A DNA stretch of 64,000 bases from Tenacibaculum mesophilum (lineage in GTDB: Bacteria > Bacteroidota > Bacteroidia > Flavobacteriales > Flavobacteriaceae), in assembly GCF_003867075.1 (NCBI RefSeq), contig NZ_CP032544.1:186001-250000 (forward strand), in the 5' to 3' direction. The notes beneath the pieces were generated by a model. The model made no database searches and was not told the origin of the DNA. It was given only the letters and a program-made list of their open reading frames with translations. Every line of letters begins with the position of its first letter. The first letter of the stretch is position 1. A program made the translations under genes and the position numbers. Below, piece after piece: positions 1 to 8,524 of the stretch.

Positions 1-371
1 TGTAATTCATCTAATAAGATTTTTACATACTCATCATCAAGATCCCAATAATTAAGCTTGTTAAGCTCAACATACCCTTCTAAACTTACACTTTCATTAA
101 GTGAGTTTAAAAGTTTATTGTCTATAAATTTTGTATTTGGGTTGAGTTCCTCTTTTGTAGCTAGTATTTTCTTTTTAGAAAGCTCTATTCTCTTACGAGC
201 TAATTTTTGTACTTCAACTAATAATTGAAGGTTTAAAACGTACAAATCGTACATTTTTTGAATGCTGTGTTTTAAGAATTTTTCTTCCTTAACTAAATCA
301 TCGCTATGCGATTGCTGCATCGCATAAACCGACTGCATTACTTTAACACGAATATGTCTTCTGTTAATCAT
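1..371 (-). CDS. nusB: transcription antitermination factor NusB (5' part)
   Basis: This reading frame runs off the left edge of the window, so only the N-terminal 123 codons are present. The protein begins with residues MINRRHIRVKVMQSVYAMQQ, the conserved opening of Bacteroidota NusB, and continues into charged helices. NusB binds the boxA RNA element together with S10 (NusE) and promotes antitermination of rRNA operons in the cytoplasm. Bacteroidota NusB proteins are long, around 300 residues, so more than half of the gene lies outside. The ATG at 371 is the only reasonable start. The leucine dehydrogenase gene lies upstream on the same strand, separated by a strong hairpin with a T-run. 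Confidence 0.88.
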   Translation of the reverse strand, partial: MINRRHIRVKVMQSVYAMQQSHSDDLVKEEKFLKHSIQKMYDLYVLNLQLLVEVQKLARKRIELSKKKILATKEELNPNTKFIDNKLLNSLNESVSLEGYVELNKLNYWDLDDEYVKILLDEL

Positions 372-381
372 TCTAAAGAAC

Positions 382-420
382 TTTAAAAAAAAGAGCGATA
401 GAAACTATTTCTAACGCTCT
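382..420 (-). terminator. rho-independent terminator after leucine dehydrogenase
   Basis: On the minus strand a stem of about 12 pairs (392-404 with 408-420, one A/A mismatch) is followed by eight T residues. It lies between the stop of leucine dehydrogenase and the start of nusB. A possible TAnnTTTG promoter box on the minus strand at 422-429 would place the hairpin in a nusB leader, but no -33 TTG supports that promoter. Confidence 0.75.
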
Positions 421-448
421 GCAAAAGTAAAACTTTTTTATTTTTTAT

Positions 449-1549
449 CTAGCTATTTTGCTCTTTTTTGCGAGCATCAATTCTTGCTTGTGCAATATTG
501 AAAGCAGCTTGATGTGTAGTGATATTCTCTTTTTCTGATAAATTAAAAATTTCTAATGTAGTATTGTAAATGTTTTCAGTTCTTTTTAAGCTCTCAGCTT
601 TATCGTAACCAACAACTTCAGCATATACATTAATAATTCCACCAGCGTTAATTAAGAAATCAGGAGCATAAGCAATTCCCTTTTCTTTTAACATTGTACC
701 GTGTTTTAATTCATTTGCTAATTGGTTGTTAGCAGCACCTGCAATTACCTTAGCTTTTAATTGAGCGATACTTTCATCATTAATAGTAGCACCTAAAGCA
801 CATGGAGCGTAAATATCAACATCTAATCCAAAAATGTCATTTCCTAACACTACGTTTGCACCATATTTTTTACTTAATTCTTCTAAACGAGCCTCGTTAA
901 TATCGTTTAAAATAACTTGAGCTCCTTCGTCGGTAATGTGTTTAACTAAAGTTTCTCCAACATGACCAACACCTTGAACTAATACTTTTTTACCGTCTAA
1001 GTTATCAGTTCCAAACTTGTATTTAGCTGCAGCTTTCATTCCCATGTAAACACCATAAGCTGTTACAGGAGAAGGGTTTCCAGAGCCTCCAATACTTTCA
1101 GAAACACCTGTTACATGTGGAGTAACTTCACGGATTATATCCATGTCACGGGTTTCCATTCCTACATCTTCAGCAGTAATATATTTTCCACTTAAAGAAT
1201 TAACAAACTCACCAAATTTACGCATTAAAGCGTCATTTTTTTGAGTTTTAGCATCACCAATAATAACTGCTTTACCACCTCCAAGGTTTAATCCAGTAAC
1301 AGCAGATTTGTAAGTCATACCACGAGACAAACGTAACACATCGTTTAAAGCTTCCCATTCACTTCTATATTGCCACATTCTAGTACCTCCTAAAGCAGGC
1401 CCTAAAGTTGTATTGTGGATACCGATAATTGCTTTTAAACCTGTATCTTCGTCGTTGCAAAAAACGATTTGCTCGTGATTGTCAAAAGATAACTGACCGA
1501 ACACTGGGTCATTCTTAAGATCTTTAGTATCAATGATTTCTGATGTCAT
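449..1549 (-). CDS. ldh: leucine dehydrogenase (Glu/Leu/Phe/Val dehydrogenase family)
   Basis: This NAD-dependent cytosolic enzyme oxidatively deaminates leucine and other branched-chain amino acids to their 2-oxo acids. Its 366 residues match the leucine dehydrogenase subgroup and are shorter than glutamate dehydrogenases. Around residues 80-97 it has the segment MTYKSAVTGLNLGGGKAVI with the substrate and catalytic lysines (K81, K93). Near residues 190-200 it has the dinucleotide-binding motif VQGVGHVGETL. The ATG at 1549 gives the expected N-terminus. The gene is monocistronic and ends in a strong terminator. Valine dehydrogenase activity cannot be excluded from sequence alone. Confidence 0.92.
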   Translation of the reverse strand: MTSEIIDTKDLKNDPVFGQLSFDNHEQIVFCNDEDTGLKAIIGIHNTTLGPALGGTRMWQYRSEWEALNDVLRLSRGMTYKSAVTGLNLGGGKAVIIGDAKTQKNDALMRKFGEFVNSLSGKYITAEDVGMETRDMDIIREVTPHVTGVSESIGGSGNPSPVTAYGVYMGMKAAAKYKFGTDNLDGKKVLVQGVGHVGETLVKHITDEGAQVILNDINEARLEELSKKYGANVVLGNDIFGLDVDIYAPCALGATINDESIAQLKAKVIAGAANNQLANELKHGTMLKEKGIAYAPDFLINAGGIINVYAEVVGYDKAESLKRTENIYNTTLEIFNLSEKENITTHQAAFNIAQARIDARKKEQNS

Positions 1550-1704
1550 TTGTTTTGTTTTTTTATTTGAGATGATTTGGGTAATCTCAAAAATTAGATG
1601 ACAAAAGTAAGAAATCGTTAAAACATAAGCAAAAAAAGAGGTCTCAATTAAGGTATCTTTAACAAGACCCTTTTATAAAGTTTAATTTTTATAATAAAAT
1701 AGAA

Positions 1705-3459
1705 TTGAAAGCATTACAATACTTAAACAAGTACTTTGTTAAATACAAATGGAGGTTATTATTAGGAGTTTTTATAACTGTATTAGCTAAAATATTTACA
1801 TTAAAAGTGCCTAATTATGTGTTAACTTCTTTAAATGTTGTGGAAGATTATCAATTAGGTAAAATAACTGAAATATCAGAAGTTAAAAGTATCCTTTTTA
1901 CAAATATTTTGCTTATAGTAGGGGTAACACTGTTAGGTGGTTTCTTTACATTCTTAATGCGTCAAACTATAATTGTAATGTCTCGATTAATAGAGTTTGA
2001 TTTAAAAAATGAAATTTATCAGCAATATCAACGACTGTCACTTAATTTTTACAAACAAAATAGAACTGGTGATTTAATGAACCGTATTAGTGAAGATGTT
2101 TCTAAAGTTCGTATGTATTTTGGACCAGCTATCATGTATTCATTAAATATGTTAGTGTCTTTTGCAGTCGGTTTTACTCAAATGTATGCAATATCACCAA
2201 AGCTCACCTTGTATACAATGATACCTTTTCCTGTTTTATCAGTATCAGTATTTATTTTAAGCAAGCAGATTAATAAACGAAGTACAGTAGTTCAGCAATA
2301 CCTTTCAAAATTAACAACGTTTAATCAGGAGTTTTTCTCTGGTATTAATGTAGTAAAATCATATGCAATAGAAAGCGCTGTGATTAATAACTTCGATACG
2401 TTGGCAGATGCTAGTAAAGATAAAAATATAAACCTATATAAAGTACAAGCGTTATTTTTTCCATTAATGATTTTATTAATAGGAATTAGTAATATCATTG
2501 TTTTGTATGTTGGTGGTACTTTATATATTAATGAAGAAATTAAAGTAGGAGCCATTGGTGCTTTTGTTATGTATGTAAATATTTTAACATGGCCAGTAGC
2601 TGTAGTTGGTTGGGTAACTTCAATGGTGCAGCAGGCTGAAGCTTCTCAAGAAAGAATTAATGAATTTTTAGAACAAGTTCCTGAAATTGAAAATGCAAAT
2701 GAAGGAGAAACTATCATTGAAGGAGATATTGAGTTTAATCATGTTTCTTTAGCCTATGAAGACACAAATATCACAGCGTTAAAAGATGTAAGTTTTAAGG
2801 TAGAAAAAGGAGAAACACTAGCAATATTAGGAAAAACAGGAAGTGGTAAGTCATCTATAATCAACTTAGTTTCACGTTTGTATGATACTACAGGAGGGAC
2901 TGTATTAATGGACGGAAAAGATATTAAAACCTGCAATTTATATGATCTAAGAAATCAAATTGGTTTTGTGCCGCAAGAACCGTTCTTGTTTTCAGATACC
3001 ATTGAAAACAATATAAAATTTGGAAAAGAAGACGCTACAGAAGAAGAAATTATAGAAGCAGCCAAAAACGCGGTTATACACGATAATATTATCGATTTTA
3101 AACAAGGCTATAAAACTATTTTAGGAGAGCGTGGTGTTACGCTTTCTGGAGGGCAAAAGCAACGAACTTCTATAGCAAGAGCCATTATAAAAGATCCTAA
3201 AATTTTAATTTTTGACGATTGTCTATCAGCTGTAGATACTGAGACTGAAGAGAAAATTTTATCAAATTTAGAAAGAGTTTCTAGTGATAAAACAACGATA
3301 ATAATAAGCCATAGGGTATCATCTGCAAAAAATGCAGATAAAATAATAATATTAGATGAAGGAAAGATTATTCAGCAAGGTGTTCACAATCAATTAGTAA
3401 AAGAAAAAGGGTATTATAAAGATTTATACGAACAACAGCTTTTAGAAAAAGAAATATAG
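1705..3459 (+). CDS. ABC exporter, fused permease and ATPase (MsbA/multidrug type)
   Basis: This 584-residue protein is a half-transporter that should act as a homodimer in the inner membrane. Residues 1-310 form a six-helix ABC type-1 membrane domain and residues 340-584 the ATPase. The ATPase shows Walker A GKTGSGKSS near 377, the signature LSGGQKQR near 479, Walker B ILIFDD near 500 and an H-loop in IIISHRVSS. No ATG exists between the upstream in-frame stop at 1675 and the first conserved residues, so a TTG at 1705 is the likely start. The substrate is unknown; lipid or drug export is usual for the family. It precedes the PUR-like gene on the same strand. Confidence 0.9.
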   Translation: MKALQYLNKYFVKYKWRLLLGVFITVLAKIFTLKVPNYVLTSLNVVEDYQLGKITEISEVKSILFTNILLIVGVTLLGGFFTFLMRQTIIVMSRLIEFDLKNEIYQQYQRLSLNFYKQNRTGDLMNRISEDVSKVRMYFGPAIMYSLNMLVSFAVGFTQMYAISPKLTLYTMIPFPVLSVSVFILSKQINKRSTVVQQYLSKLTTFNQEFFSGINVVKSYAIESAVINNFDTLADASKDKNINLYKVQALFFPLMILLIGISNIIVLYVGGTLYINEEIKVGAIGAFVMYVNILTWPVAVVGWVTSMVQQAEASQERINEFLEQVPEIENANEGETIIEGDIEFNHVSLAYEDTNITALKDVSFKVEKGETLAILGKTGSGKSSIINLVSRLYDTTGGTVLMDGKDIKTCNLYDLRNQIGFVPQEPFLFSDTIENNIKFGKEDATEEEIIEAAKNAVIHDNIIDFKQGYKTILGERGVTLSGGQKQRTSIARAIIKDPKILIFDDCLSAVDTETEEKILSNLERVSSDKTTIIISHRVSSAKNADKIIILDEGKIIQQGVHNQLVKEKGYYKDLYEQQLLEKEI

Positions 3460-3541
3460 CATTTCGTATTGTCAAGTCAAATATTTTGTTAGATTTATTG
3501 AGAAAATTTAAATAACCAACTATTATTTTAAGTAACGAATT

Positions 3542-3904
3542 ATGAGCGAGAGAGTAGAACAAGAGGAAATCTTTTCACAGGTTTTAAGAGCAGGAAGAAG
3601 AACATATTTTTTTGATGTTAGATCTACAAAGGCAGATGATTATTATTTAACAGTGACTGAGAGTAAGAAGTTTACTCATGATGATGGTTCTTTTCATTAT
3701 CAAAAACATAAAATTTACTTATATAAAGAGGATTTTAGTGATTTTAAAGAGATGTTGAACAAGGCAACAGACTTTATTGTAAACGAAAAAGGATCTGAAG
3801 TTATAAGTGAACGTCATCAAAAAGACTATAAAAAAGAAGAAAACGTAACTACAGAAGTAGCTTCTACAGAAAGCTTTACAGACGTTTCTTTCGACGATAT
3901 TTAA
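3542..3904 (+). CDS. DUF3276 family PUR-like nucleic-acid-binding protein
   Basis: This 120-residue protein belongs to the Bacteroidota DUF3276 family, whose fold is that of the PUR-alpha single-stranded DNA/RNA-binding repeat. The conserved core is RRTYFFDVRSTKADDYYLTV with a following KHKIYLYKEDF strand-helix unit. The C-terminal 30 residues are acidic and low in complexity. In related genomes it is often found close to the same ABC exporter. It probably acts in the cytoplasm as a homodimer, but its exact biological role is not established. Confidence 0.88.
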   Translation: MSERVEQEEIFSQVLRAGRRTYFFDVRSTKADDYYLTVTESKKFTHDDGSFHYQKHKIYLYKEDFSDFKEMLNKATDFIVNEKGSEVISERHQKDYKKEENVTTEVASTESFTDVSFDDI

Positions 3905-3926
3905 CAGAAGAAACTGTTATGCATAA

Positions 3927-3960
3927 CTCTAAACACAAGTGATATTACTTGTGTTTAGAG
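3927..3960. repeat. perfect 14-bp inverted repeat
   Basis: Positions 3927-3940 pair without mismatch with 3947-3960 around a six-base loop. No T-run follows on either strand. It lies just after the DUF3276 gene and 47 bases before a second, more terminator-like hairpin. It may be an mRNA 3'-end stabiliser or part of a double terminator. Confidence 0.7.
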
Positions 3961-4007
3961 ATGATAATGTGCAGAAAAAAATCAATTCAAATTCAATTTA
4001 CACTTAG

Positions 4008-4050
4008 AAAACTGCCAATTGTTGCACAGCAATTGGTGGTTTTATTTTTT
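4008..4050 (+). terminator. rho-independent terminator after DUF3276 gene
   Basis: A stem made by 4008-4021 and 4030-4043 (two G-U pairs, eight-base loop) is followed by a run of six T at 4045-4050. It ends the plus-strand transcript and overlaps the 3' end of the small minus-strand frame beginning at 4180. Confidence 0.7.
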
Positions 4051-4180
4051 ACATAAGCGATTTTATTTTGTTTGGTAGTTTTGATGCGAATTCAACCAGC
4101 TGCTTATAAGTTAAAGTTCTACCCACTCTACTATTAAGTTTGTCTTCACGCTGGTTAATCCTAAGTAATTTTTGTTTCAT
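4049..4180 (-). CDS. small basic hypothetical protein (43 aa)
   Basis: This short frame starts at an ATG at 4180 and encodes a lysine/arginine-rich peptide beginning MKQKLLRINQ, with no signal peptide or membrane segment. A TATATTTA box on the minus strand (4205-4212) lies 25 bases before the start and resembles a Bacteroidota -7 element, but no -33 TTG is present. A longer version starting at 4333 would overlap the isochorismate synthase gene and has low-complexity extra sequence, so I prefer the short one. I do not recognise the family; it could be a chance frame. Confidence 0.35.
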   Translation of the reverse strand: MKQKLLRINQREDKLNSRVGRTLTYKQLVEFASKLPNKIKSLM

Positions 4181-4284
4181 AGGAAAGCGAGTTTTGAGTT
4201 CACCTAAATATAATAAAAAAAAACTGAATTTCAGCAGGTTATGTTTGTTTTGGGGTAAAGTATTTTGTAGAGTAGGTGTTTTTC

Positions 4285-5322
4285 CTATAAAACTTTTTTC
4301 ATAGTAGTAGTTTTTGCTACTGTTTCTTGCCATTCTTTTATAGTATTACTGTCGTTTGTAATTCCACCTCCAACATAAATATACACAGTATTGTTAGAAA
4401 CCTCCATACAACGAAGATTAACAAATAAATGACTTTCCTTATTGTCGGTATTTAATTCTCCTAAAAAACCTGTATAAAAGCTTCTGTGATAGTTTTCATT
4501 ATTTAAAATAAATTGTTTTGAAGCCTCTAAAGGCATTCCACAAACGGCAGGGGTAGGATGTAAGCTTTTGATTAAAGAAGCAGTATTCGTTTTTAACTTT
4601 CCATTAAGAATGGTTCTTAAATGGAGTAATTTACCCGCTTTTATAGTTTCAATACCAGATGTTGTAATGTTTAAGGAAATATCAGATAACCTATCAGTGA
4701 TGTAGTCAGTTACAAATTGTTGTTCTTCTAATTCTTTTGGCTGCCAAGTAACATTAGTTGTGCCATTGTAAACTTGTGTTCCCGCTAAAGCCATAGTAGT
4801 AAAATTTTTATCTTTAATACTAACTAAAGTTTCTGGGGTAGCTCCTAACCATAACCCAATTTTAGGATGATACCAAACATATACAAAAGCTGTTGGGTAG
4901 TTATTCAGAAGTTTTTGAAAAGTATTAATAAGGCTGAAATCTGATAACTCAATTTTTTCTTTTCTGGAAAGAACTACTTTTTTAAACTGCTGATTTTTAA
5001 TAGCGGCTATTCCTTTTTCAACCAGTTGAATATGGTTCTCTTCGGAAGCAGTATCAGGAGCATGATTATTATTGTTAGTTTGAGTATCGTCAATAGTAAC
5101 TTTTTCTTCAACATAAGTAGATTGATTTCTAGGAATTAAAATAGCTTTTTCTCTGCTGTCAAACGGAGCAAAAATAAATCCACTCTCATTATAATTTTCA
5201 GAAGTAATTACATCGTTGTTTTGTTGAAACCACCCTTTAATTATAGAACTGTTAGGCTTTCTGTAAGTAACAAAAGGTAATTCTTTGTTGAAGGCTTCTT
5301 TTATGTTTAAAAAAATACTCAA
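4285..5322 (-). CDS. menF: isochorismate synthase (chorismate-binding family)
   Basis: The enzyme converts chorismate to isochorismate, the first dedicated step of menaquinone or catecholate synthesis. The 345 residues are the chorismate-binding domain, shorter than Escherichia coli MenF at the N-terminus. Family motifs include KKVVLSRKEKIEL with the catalytic lysine, LWLGATPETLV, TMALAGTQ, LLHLRTILNGKL, LHPTPAVCGMP and a C-terminal YVGGGIT. Its start overlaps the end of the upstream hydrolase gene by four bases, so the two are translationally coupled. With the hotdog thioesterase in the same operon, a menaquinone role (Men pathway) is most likely, because no siderophore synthesis genes are nearby. 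Confidence 0.85.
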   Translation of the reverse strand: MSIFLNIKEAFNKELPFVTYRKPNSSIIKGWFQQNNDVITSENYNESGFIFAPFDSREKAILIPRNQSTYVEEKVTIDDTQTNNNNHAPDTASEENHIQLVEKGIAAIKNQQFKKVVLSRKEKIELSDFSLINTFQKLLNNYPTAFVYVWYHPKIGLWLGATPETLVSIKDKNFTTMALAGTQVYNGTTNVTWQPKELEEQQFVTDYITDRLSDISLNITTSGIETIKAGKLLHLRTILNGKLKTNTASLIKSLHPTPAVCGMPLEASKQFILNNENYHRSFYTGFLGELNTDNKESHLFVNLRCMEVSNNTVYIYVGGGITNDSNTIKEWQETVAKTTTMKKVL

Positions 5323-6170
5323 TCTAATTGTTGTATTAAATGTTCTTTAATCGTGTCAAATTTACTCCAAATAAATCCATGACTAGCATCAGGAACGCTA
5401 ATTAACTCAAACTGATTTTCAGGAAACTGTTCTTTTAAAAATAAAGAGTTTTCAAAAGGTACAATCCAATCATTAGTTCCATGAATACTTACTATGTTGT
5501 TAGGGGTAGATTTCCAGTTGTTTTCAAATAGTTGTAAATCTTGTTTATGAGATAACTTTTCTTTGCTCGCTTCTTGCCATATTGGAGGAACCAACCATCG
5601 AGTAATTTTCCATTTATATAAATTTAAAGACCATGGCATGGGTTCTACTTCACTATATATAGCAGGAGCCAGCAAAATTACTTTTCTAACTTTTTCTTGT
5701 ATAGCTAAGGCAATAGGTCCTCCATAAGAATAACCTACAAGAATCGTTTTATCGGGGTTAATATTATGTAAAATATTCTTTAGCATGTCACGCTCAAAAG
5801 CAATACTTTCTTGAACCGGATTTTTGTCTTGATAATTGTAACCAATTCTGTCATATGAAATCATATTAGCTTTATTAAGCAATGCGCTATCCTTCATATA
5901 TTTTACAAAATCAGTAGAAGAACCTATCGTTCCGTGAACAAAAACCAGTGTAGGTAAAGTAGTATCTTTTATGATTGAAAGCTTTCTGTACTCAAACCCT
6001 TTAAAGTTTTCATAAGTAAGGACGGGAATAGCAGAGCTTCCTGAAAATTTTTCAAGTACTTTTATATCAGATTTAGGAGCAGAAAAATTCCAGAATAAAT
6101 AATATAAAACAAGGAAAAGCACAAAGAGAGCAATTCCAACGGTTTTTAAGATTTTTTTTAGCAACTTCAT
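5319..6170 (-). CDS. alpha/beta hydrolase, membrane-anchored
   Basis: This 283-residue protein has an N-terminal hydrophobic helix (about residues 8-28), suggesting a membrane anchor facing the periplasm. An alpha/beta-hydrolase domain follows. It shows the oxyanion region FVHGTIGSS, the nucleophile elbow GYSYGGP and a late histidine in DASHGFIW; the acid is probably in the GTNDWIVPF segment. It lies between the thioesterase (one-base gap) and the isochorismate synthase (four-base overlap). The operon context hints at a link to menaquinone, but the anchor makes it unlike cytosolic MenH, so the substrate is left open. Confidence 0.8.
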   Translation of the reverse strand: MKLLKKILKTVGIALFVLFLVLYYLFWNFSAPKSDIKVLEKFSGSSAIPVLTYENFKGFEYRKLSIIKDTTLPTLVFVHGTIGSSTDFVKYMKDSALLNKANMISYDRIGYNYQDKNPVQESIAFERDMLKNILHNINPDKTILVGYSYGGPIALAIQEKVRKVILLAPAIYSEVEPMPWSLNLYKWKITRWLVPPIWQEASKEKLSHKQDLQLFENNWKSTPNNIVSIHGTNDWIVPFENSLFLKEQFPENQFELISVPDASHGFIWSKFDTIKEHLIQQLD

Positions 6171-6171
6171 G

Positions 6172-6588
6172 CTATTGTTTATCTAAAACAATATTGGTAA
6201 TCTTACAAAGTGAAATCAAATTGTCATCCTCATCAACAATTCTCACTTCCCACAAATGTGTAGTTCTACCTTTATGAATTGCCTTAGCAGTAGCGAAAAC
6301 ATGTCCTTCTCTCTTACTTTTTACATGATTGATACTCAGCTCAATTCCTTTGATAATTTTATTAGAGTCTCTTAAAAAAAATGCAGAAGCACAACTACCA
6401 ACCGATTCTGCTAAAGCAGCTGTAGCACCACCATGTAATATTCCATAGGGTTGATGTACTTTAGATGTCACAGGCATTTTTGCTGTAATAAAATCATCTC
6501 CTACATCAACAAACTCTATTTCTAAAGTTTCCATCAAGGTGTTTTTGTTGTAACTGTTTAAGACTGTAAGAGATGCTTGCTTATTCAT
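6172..6588 (-). CDS. hotdog-fold PaaI-type thioesterase
   Basis: The 138-residue protein is a single hotdog domain. The motif GILHGGATAALAESVGS near residues 48-64 carries the catalytic HGG and glutamate typical of the PaaI/EntH/MenI group. It hydrolyses acyl-CoA thioesters in the cytoplasm. In front of an isochorismate synthase, a 1,4-dihydroxy-2-naphthoyl-CoA thioesterase role (menaquinone) is a reasonable inference. It is the first gene of the three-gene operon and is transcribed divergently from the gene at 6647. Confidence 0.85.
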   Translation of the reverse strand: MNKQASLTVLNSYNKNTLMETLEIEFVDVGDDFITAKMPVTSKVHQPYGILHGGATAALAESVGSCASAFFLRDSNKIIKGIELSINHVKSKREGHVFATAKAIHKGRTTHLWEVRIVDEDDNLISLCKITNIVLDKQ

Positions 6589-6618
6589 GGTAACTAAAAA
6601 TTATCACCCAAAAATACG

Positions 6619-6626
6619 TATTTTTG
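6619..6626 (+). promoter_or_regulatory. TAnnTTTG-type promoter box
   Basis: The box TATTTTTG fits the Bacteroidota -7 consensus and predicts transcription starting near 6633. This is upstream of the ATG at 6647 but downstream of an alternative in-frame start at 6587, so it decides the start of the next gene. No clear -33 TTG is seen. Confidence 0.5.
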
Positions 6627-6646
6627 TACTGACAAAAAATGATAGA

Positions 6647-7147
6647 ATGTATAAAGTACGCGTAATTTTAGATACGAAAGAAGATGTAATACGAACCCTG
6701 TTAGTAAACGAAAAAGCTTCATTAGAAAACCTACACTTTGATATTGCAAAAGCGTTTGGTTTTAACGGACAAGAAATGGCATCTTTTTACCGTACTGATG
6801 AAGATTGGAATCAAGGTGAAGAAATTCCTTTATTCAATATGTCAGAAGCAGGAGAAGGAATTTCAATGGCAACATGTATTTTGCATGAAGCCTTACCAAA
6901 CCAACACGATAAGTTGATTTATGTGTACGATTTCTTACAAATGTGGACGTTTTATGTAGAGGTAATAGAACAGTCAAATGAAGAAGTTACTGAAACAAAA
7001 ATGATCTTATCTGTAGGAGAAATCCCAGATCAAGCTCCAGAAAAAGAATTTAAGGCAGAAGATCTTTCAAAAAATATAGATGATGAAATTGATGATGAAT
7101 TTAATAACTTTGAAAGCCTAGACGATTTTGACTTTGATAATTACTAA
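6647..7147 (+). CDS. pRiA4b ORF-3-like (IS1096 TnpR-like) family protein
   Basis: The 166-residue protein belongs to the family named after plasmid pRiA4b ORF-3 and the IS1096 passenger TnpR. Despite that name it is a stable chromosomal gene in Flavobacteriaceae and no transposon is present here. It opens MYKVRVILDTKEDVIRTLLV with the conserved segment FDIAKAFGFNGQEMASFYRT after it, and ends in a long acidic tail. The start at 6647 is chosen because the promoter box at 6619-6626 lies downstream of the alternative start at 6587. It is followed after three bases by the TsaC/Sua5 gene, so the two form an operon. Function unknown. Confidence 0.82.
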   Translation: MYKVRVILDTKEDVIRTLLVNEKASLENLHFDIAKAFGFNGQEMASFYRTDEDWNQGEEIPLFNMSEAGEGISMATCILHEALPNQHDKLIYVYDFLQMWTFYVEVIEQSNEEVTETKMILSVGEIPDQAPEKEFKAEDLSKNIDDEIDDEFNNFESLDDFDFDNY

Positions 7148-7150
7148 GCT

Positions 7151-7771
7151 ATGGCACAATTTATAAAACTGTATAATGACAACCCCAATCCAAAAGAGAT
7201 TGAAAAAATTGTAAAAGTTTTACAAAATGGAGGGTTAGTTATATATCCAACCGATACTGTTTATGGTTTAGGTTGTGATATTACCAATACTAAAGCACTA
7301 GAAAAAGTAGCAAGAATAAAAAAAGTAAAGCCAGAAAAAGCCAACTTCTCGTTTGTTTGTAACGACTTAAGCCATTTATCTGATTACGTAAAGCAAATAG
7401 ATACTGCAACTTATAAAATTTTAAAAAGAGCTTTACCAGGTCCATATACTTTTGTATTACCTGGTAGTAATTCACTACCAAAAGCTTATAAAAAACGAAA
7501 AACAGTAGGTATTCGTGTACCCGATAATAATATAGCAAGAGCCATTGTAGCAGCTTTAGGAAACCCGATTGTATCTACATCTATTCATGATGAAGATGAA
7601 GTATTAGAATATACAACCGATCCTGAATTAATTTTCGAGAAATGGCAGAACATTGTTGATGTTGTGGTTGATGGAGGATACGGAGATAACCATGCATCTA
7701 CTGTAATTGATTTAACAACTGATGAACCAGAAGTAATTCGTGAAGGAAAAGGAAGCTTAGATATTTTGTAA
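7151..7771 (+). CDS. L-threonylcarbamoyladenylate synthase (TsaC/Sua5/YrdC)
   Basis: The enzyme makes threonylcarbamoyl-AMP from threonine, bicarbonate and ATP, for the t6A37 modification of tRNAs that read ANN codons. The 206 residues are a YrdC domain with YPTDTVYGLGCD, KKVKPEKANFSFVC, ALPGPYTFVLPGS and the C-terminal STVIDLT. The length lies between TsaC and full Sua5, and the Sua5 C-terminal domain is missing. It acts in the cytoplasm with TsaB/TsaD, which are not in this window. It is co-transcribed with the pRiA4b-like gene three bases upstream. Confidence 0.9.
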   Translation: MAQFIKLYNDNPNPKEIEKIVKVLQNGGLVIYPTDTVYGLGCDITNTKALEKVARIKKVKPEKANFSFVCNDLSHLSDYVKQIDTATYKILKRALPGPYTFVLPGSNSLPKAYKKRKTVGIRVPDNNIARAIVAALGNPIVSTSIHDEDEVLEYTTDPELIFEKWQNIVDVVVDGGYGDNHASTVIDLTTDEPEVIREGKGSLDIL

Positions 7772-7855
7772 TAAAAAGTTTAGTTGAAATTTTACAAAAC
7801 CACTTTTTAATTAAAAACACAATCCCTATCTTAGTACAGAATAGAAAAAGGATAT

Positions 7856-8524
7856 ATGTTTTTACTGGATAGATTCCCCAACGACAGCGGACCAATATAT
7901 CAAGAAACCATAGCAGGCAGATTGCCTGTTGAGCCTTTCAATACTTTTAGCAACTTAATTTTTATTGTTCTACTGATTTACTTCGGAAGAAGAATTTATC
8001 AAAACCCTAAACAATACCCATTTTTTTTGTTTGCCATTCCAGTAATATTCATCAGTTGGATAGGTGGTACCATGTTTCACGGTACAAGAAGTCATGAATT
8101 TTGGTTGTTGTTAGATTGGGTTCCTATCATGATTGTATGTTTAGGAGCTATTATTTATTTCATAGGAAAAATTAAAAAGAAATGGTGGGAACGATTAGCG
8201 ATAATTGTAGCTATACTTTTAGTGTCTATTTTTTCACGATTTTTACCAATACCTTCAGGATATAGAACATCGTTTGGATATGCAGTAACAGCATTTGCTG
8301 TAATAACCCCGTTAATATGGTATGCTTATAAGACCCGTTGGAGAAATGTAAAATACATTGTATATGGAGGAGCAGTTTTTGGAATAGCTTTACTATTTAG
8401 GACATTAGATAATAAAGTAGTTGTATTGCCCATGGGAACGCACTGGTTATGGCATACTTTCGGCGGAATAGCAGTTTTCTTTTTACTCTATTATATCTAT
8501 AAGGACGAGCAAAAATTAACGTAA
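7856..8524 (+). CDS. ceramidase-like (CREST family) membrane protein
   Basis: This 222-residue protein has about seven hydrophobic segments and the motif pattern of alkaline ceramidases. An early PVEPFNTFSNLIF carries the conserved glutamate. FHGTRSHEFWLLLDWVP has the histidine and aspartate metal ligands, and HWLWHTFGG has the C-terminal histidine pair. Members are zinc-dependent amidases that cleave ceramide, and Bacteroidota commonly contain sphingolipids, so ceramide turnover is plausible. It converges with the glycosyltransferase gene, and the two overlap by nine bases at their 3' ends. Confidence 0.8.
   Translation: MFLLDRFPNDSGPIYQETIAGRLPVEPFNTFSNLIFIVLLIYFGRRIYQNPKQYPFFLFAIPVIFISWIGGTMFHGTRSHEFWLLLDWVPIMIVCLGAIIYFIGKIKKKWWERLAIIVAILLVSIFSRFLPIPSGYRTSFGYAVTAFAVITPLIWYAYKTRWRNVKYIVYGGAVFGIALLFRTLDNKVVVLPMGTHWLWHTFGGIAVFFLLYYIYKDEQKLT

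Noticed and set aside
391..429. A nusB leader RNA with regulatory hairpin
   Set aside because: The hairpin plus eight T is better explained as the terminator of leucine dehydrogenase, and the promoter box lacks a -33 partner.
4181..4333. N-terminal extension of the small frame at 4049 up to an ATG at 4333
   Set aside because: It overlaps the isochorismate synthase gene by 49 bases, has low-complexity composition, and an internal ATG at 4180 follows a promoter-like box.
6587..6646. Upstream start for the pRiA4b-like protein
   Set aside because: It lies upstream of the predicted transcription start, overlaps the divergent thioesterase start, and adds residues unlike the family.
6647..7147. 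IS1096/plasmid-type mobile element suggested by the family name
   Set aside because: There are no terminal repeats or transposase nearby, and the gene is in a stable operon with TsaC.
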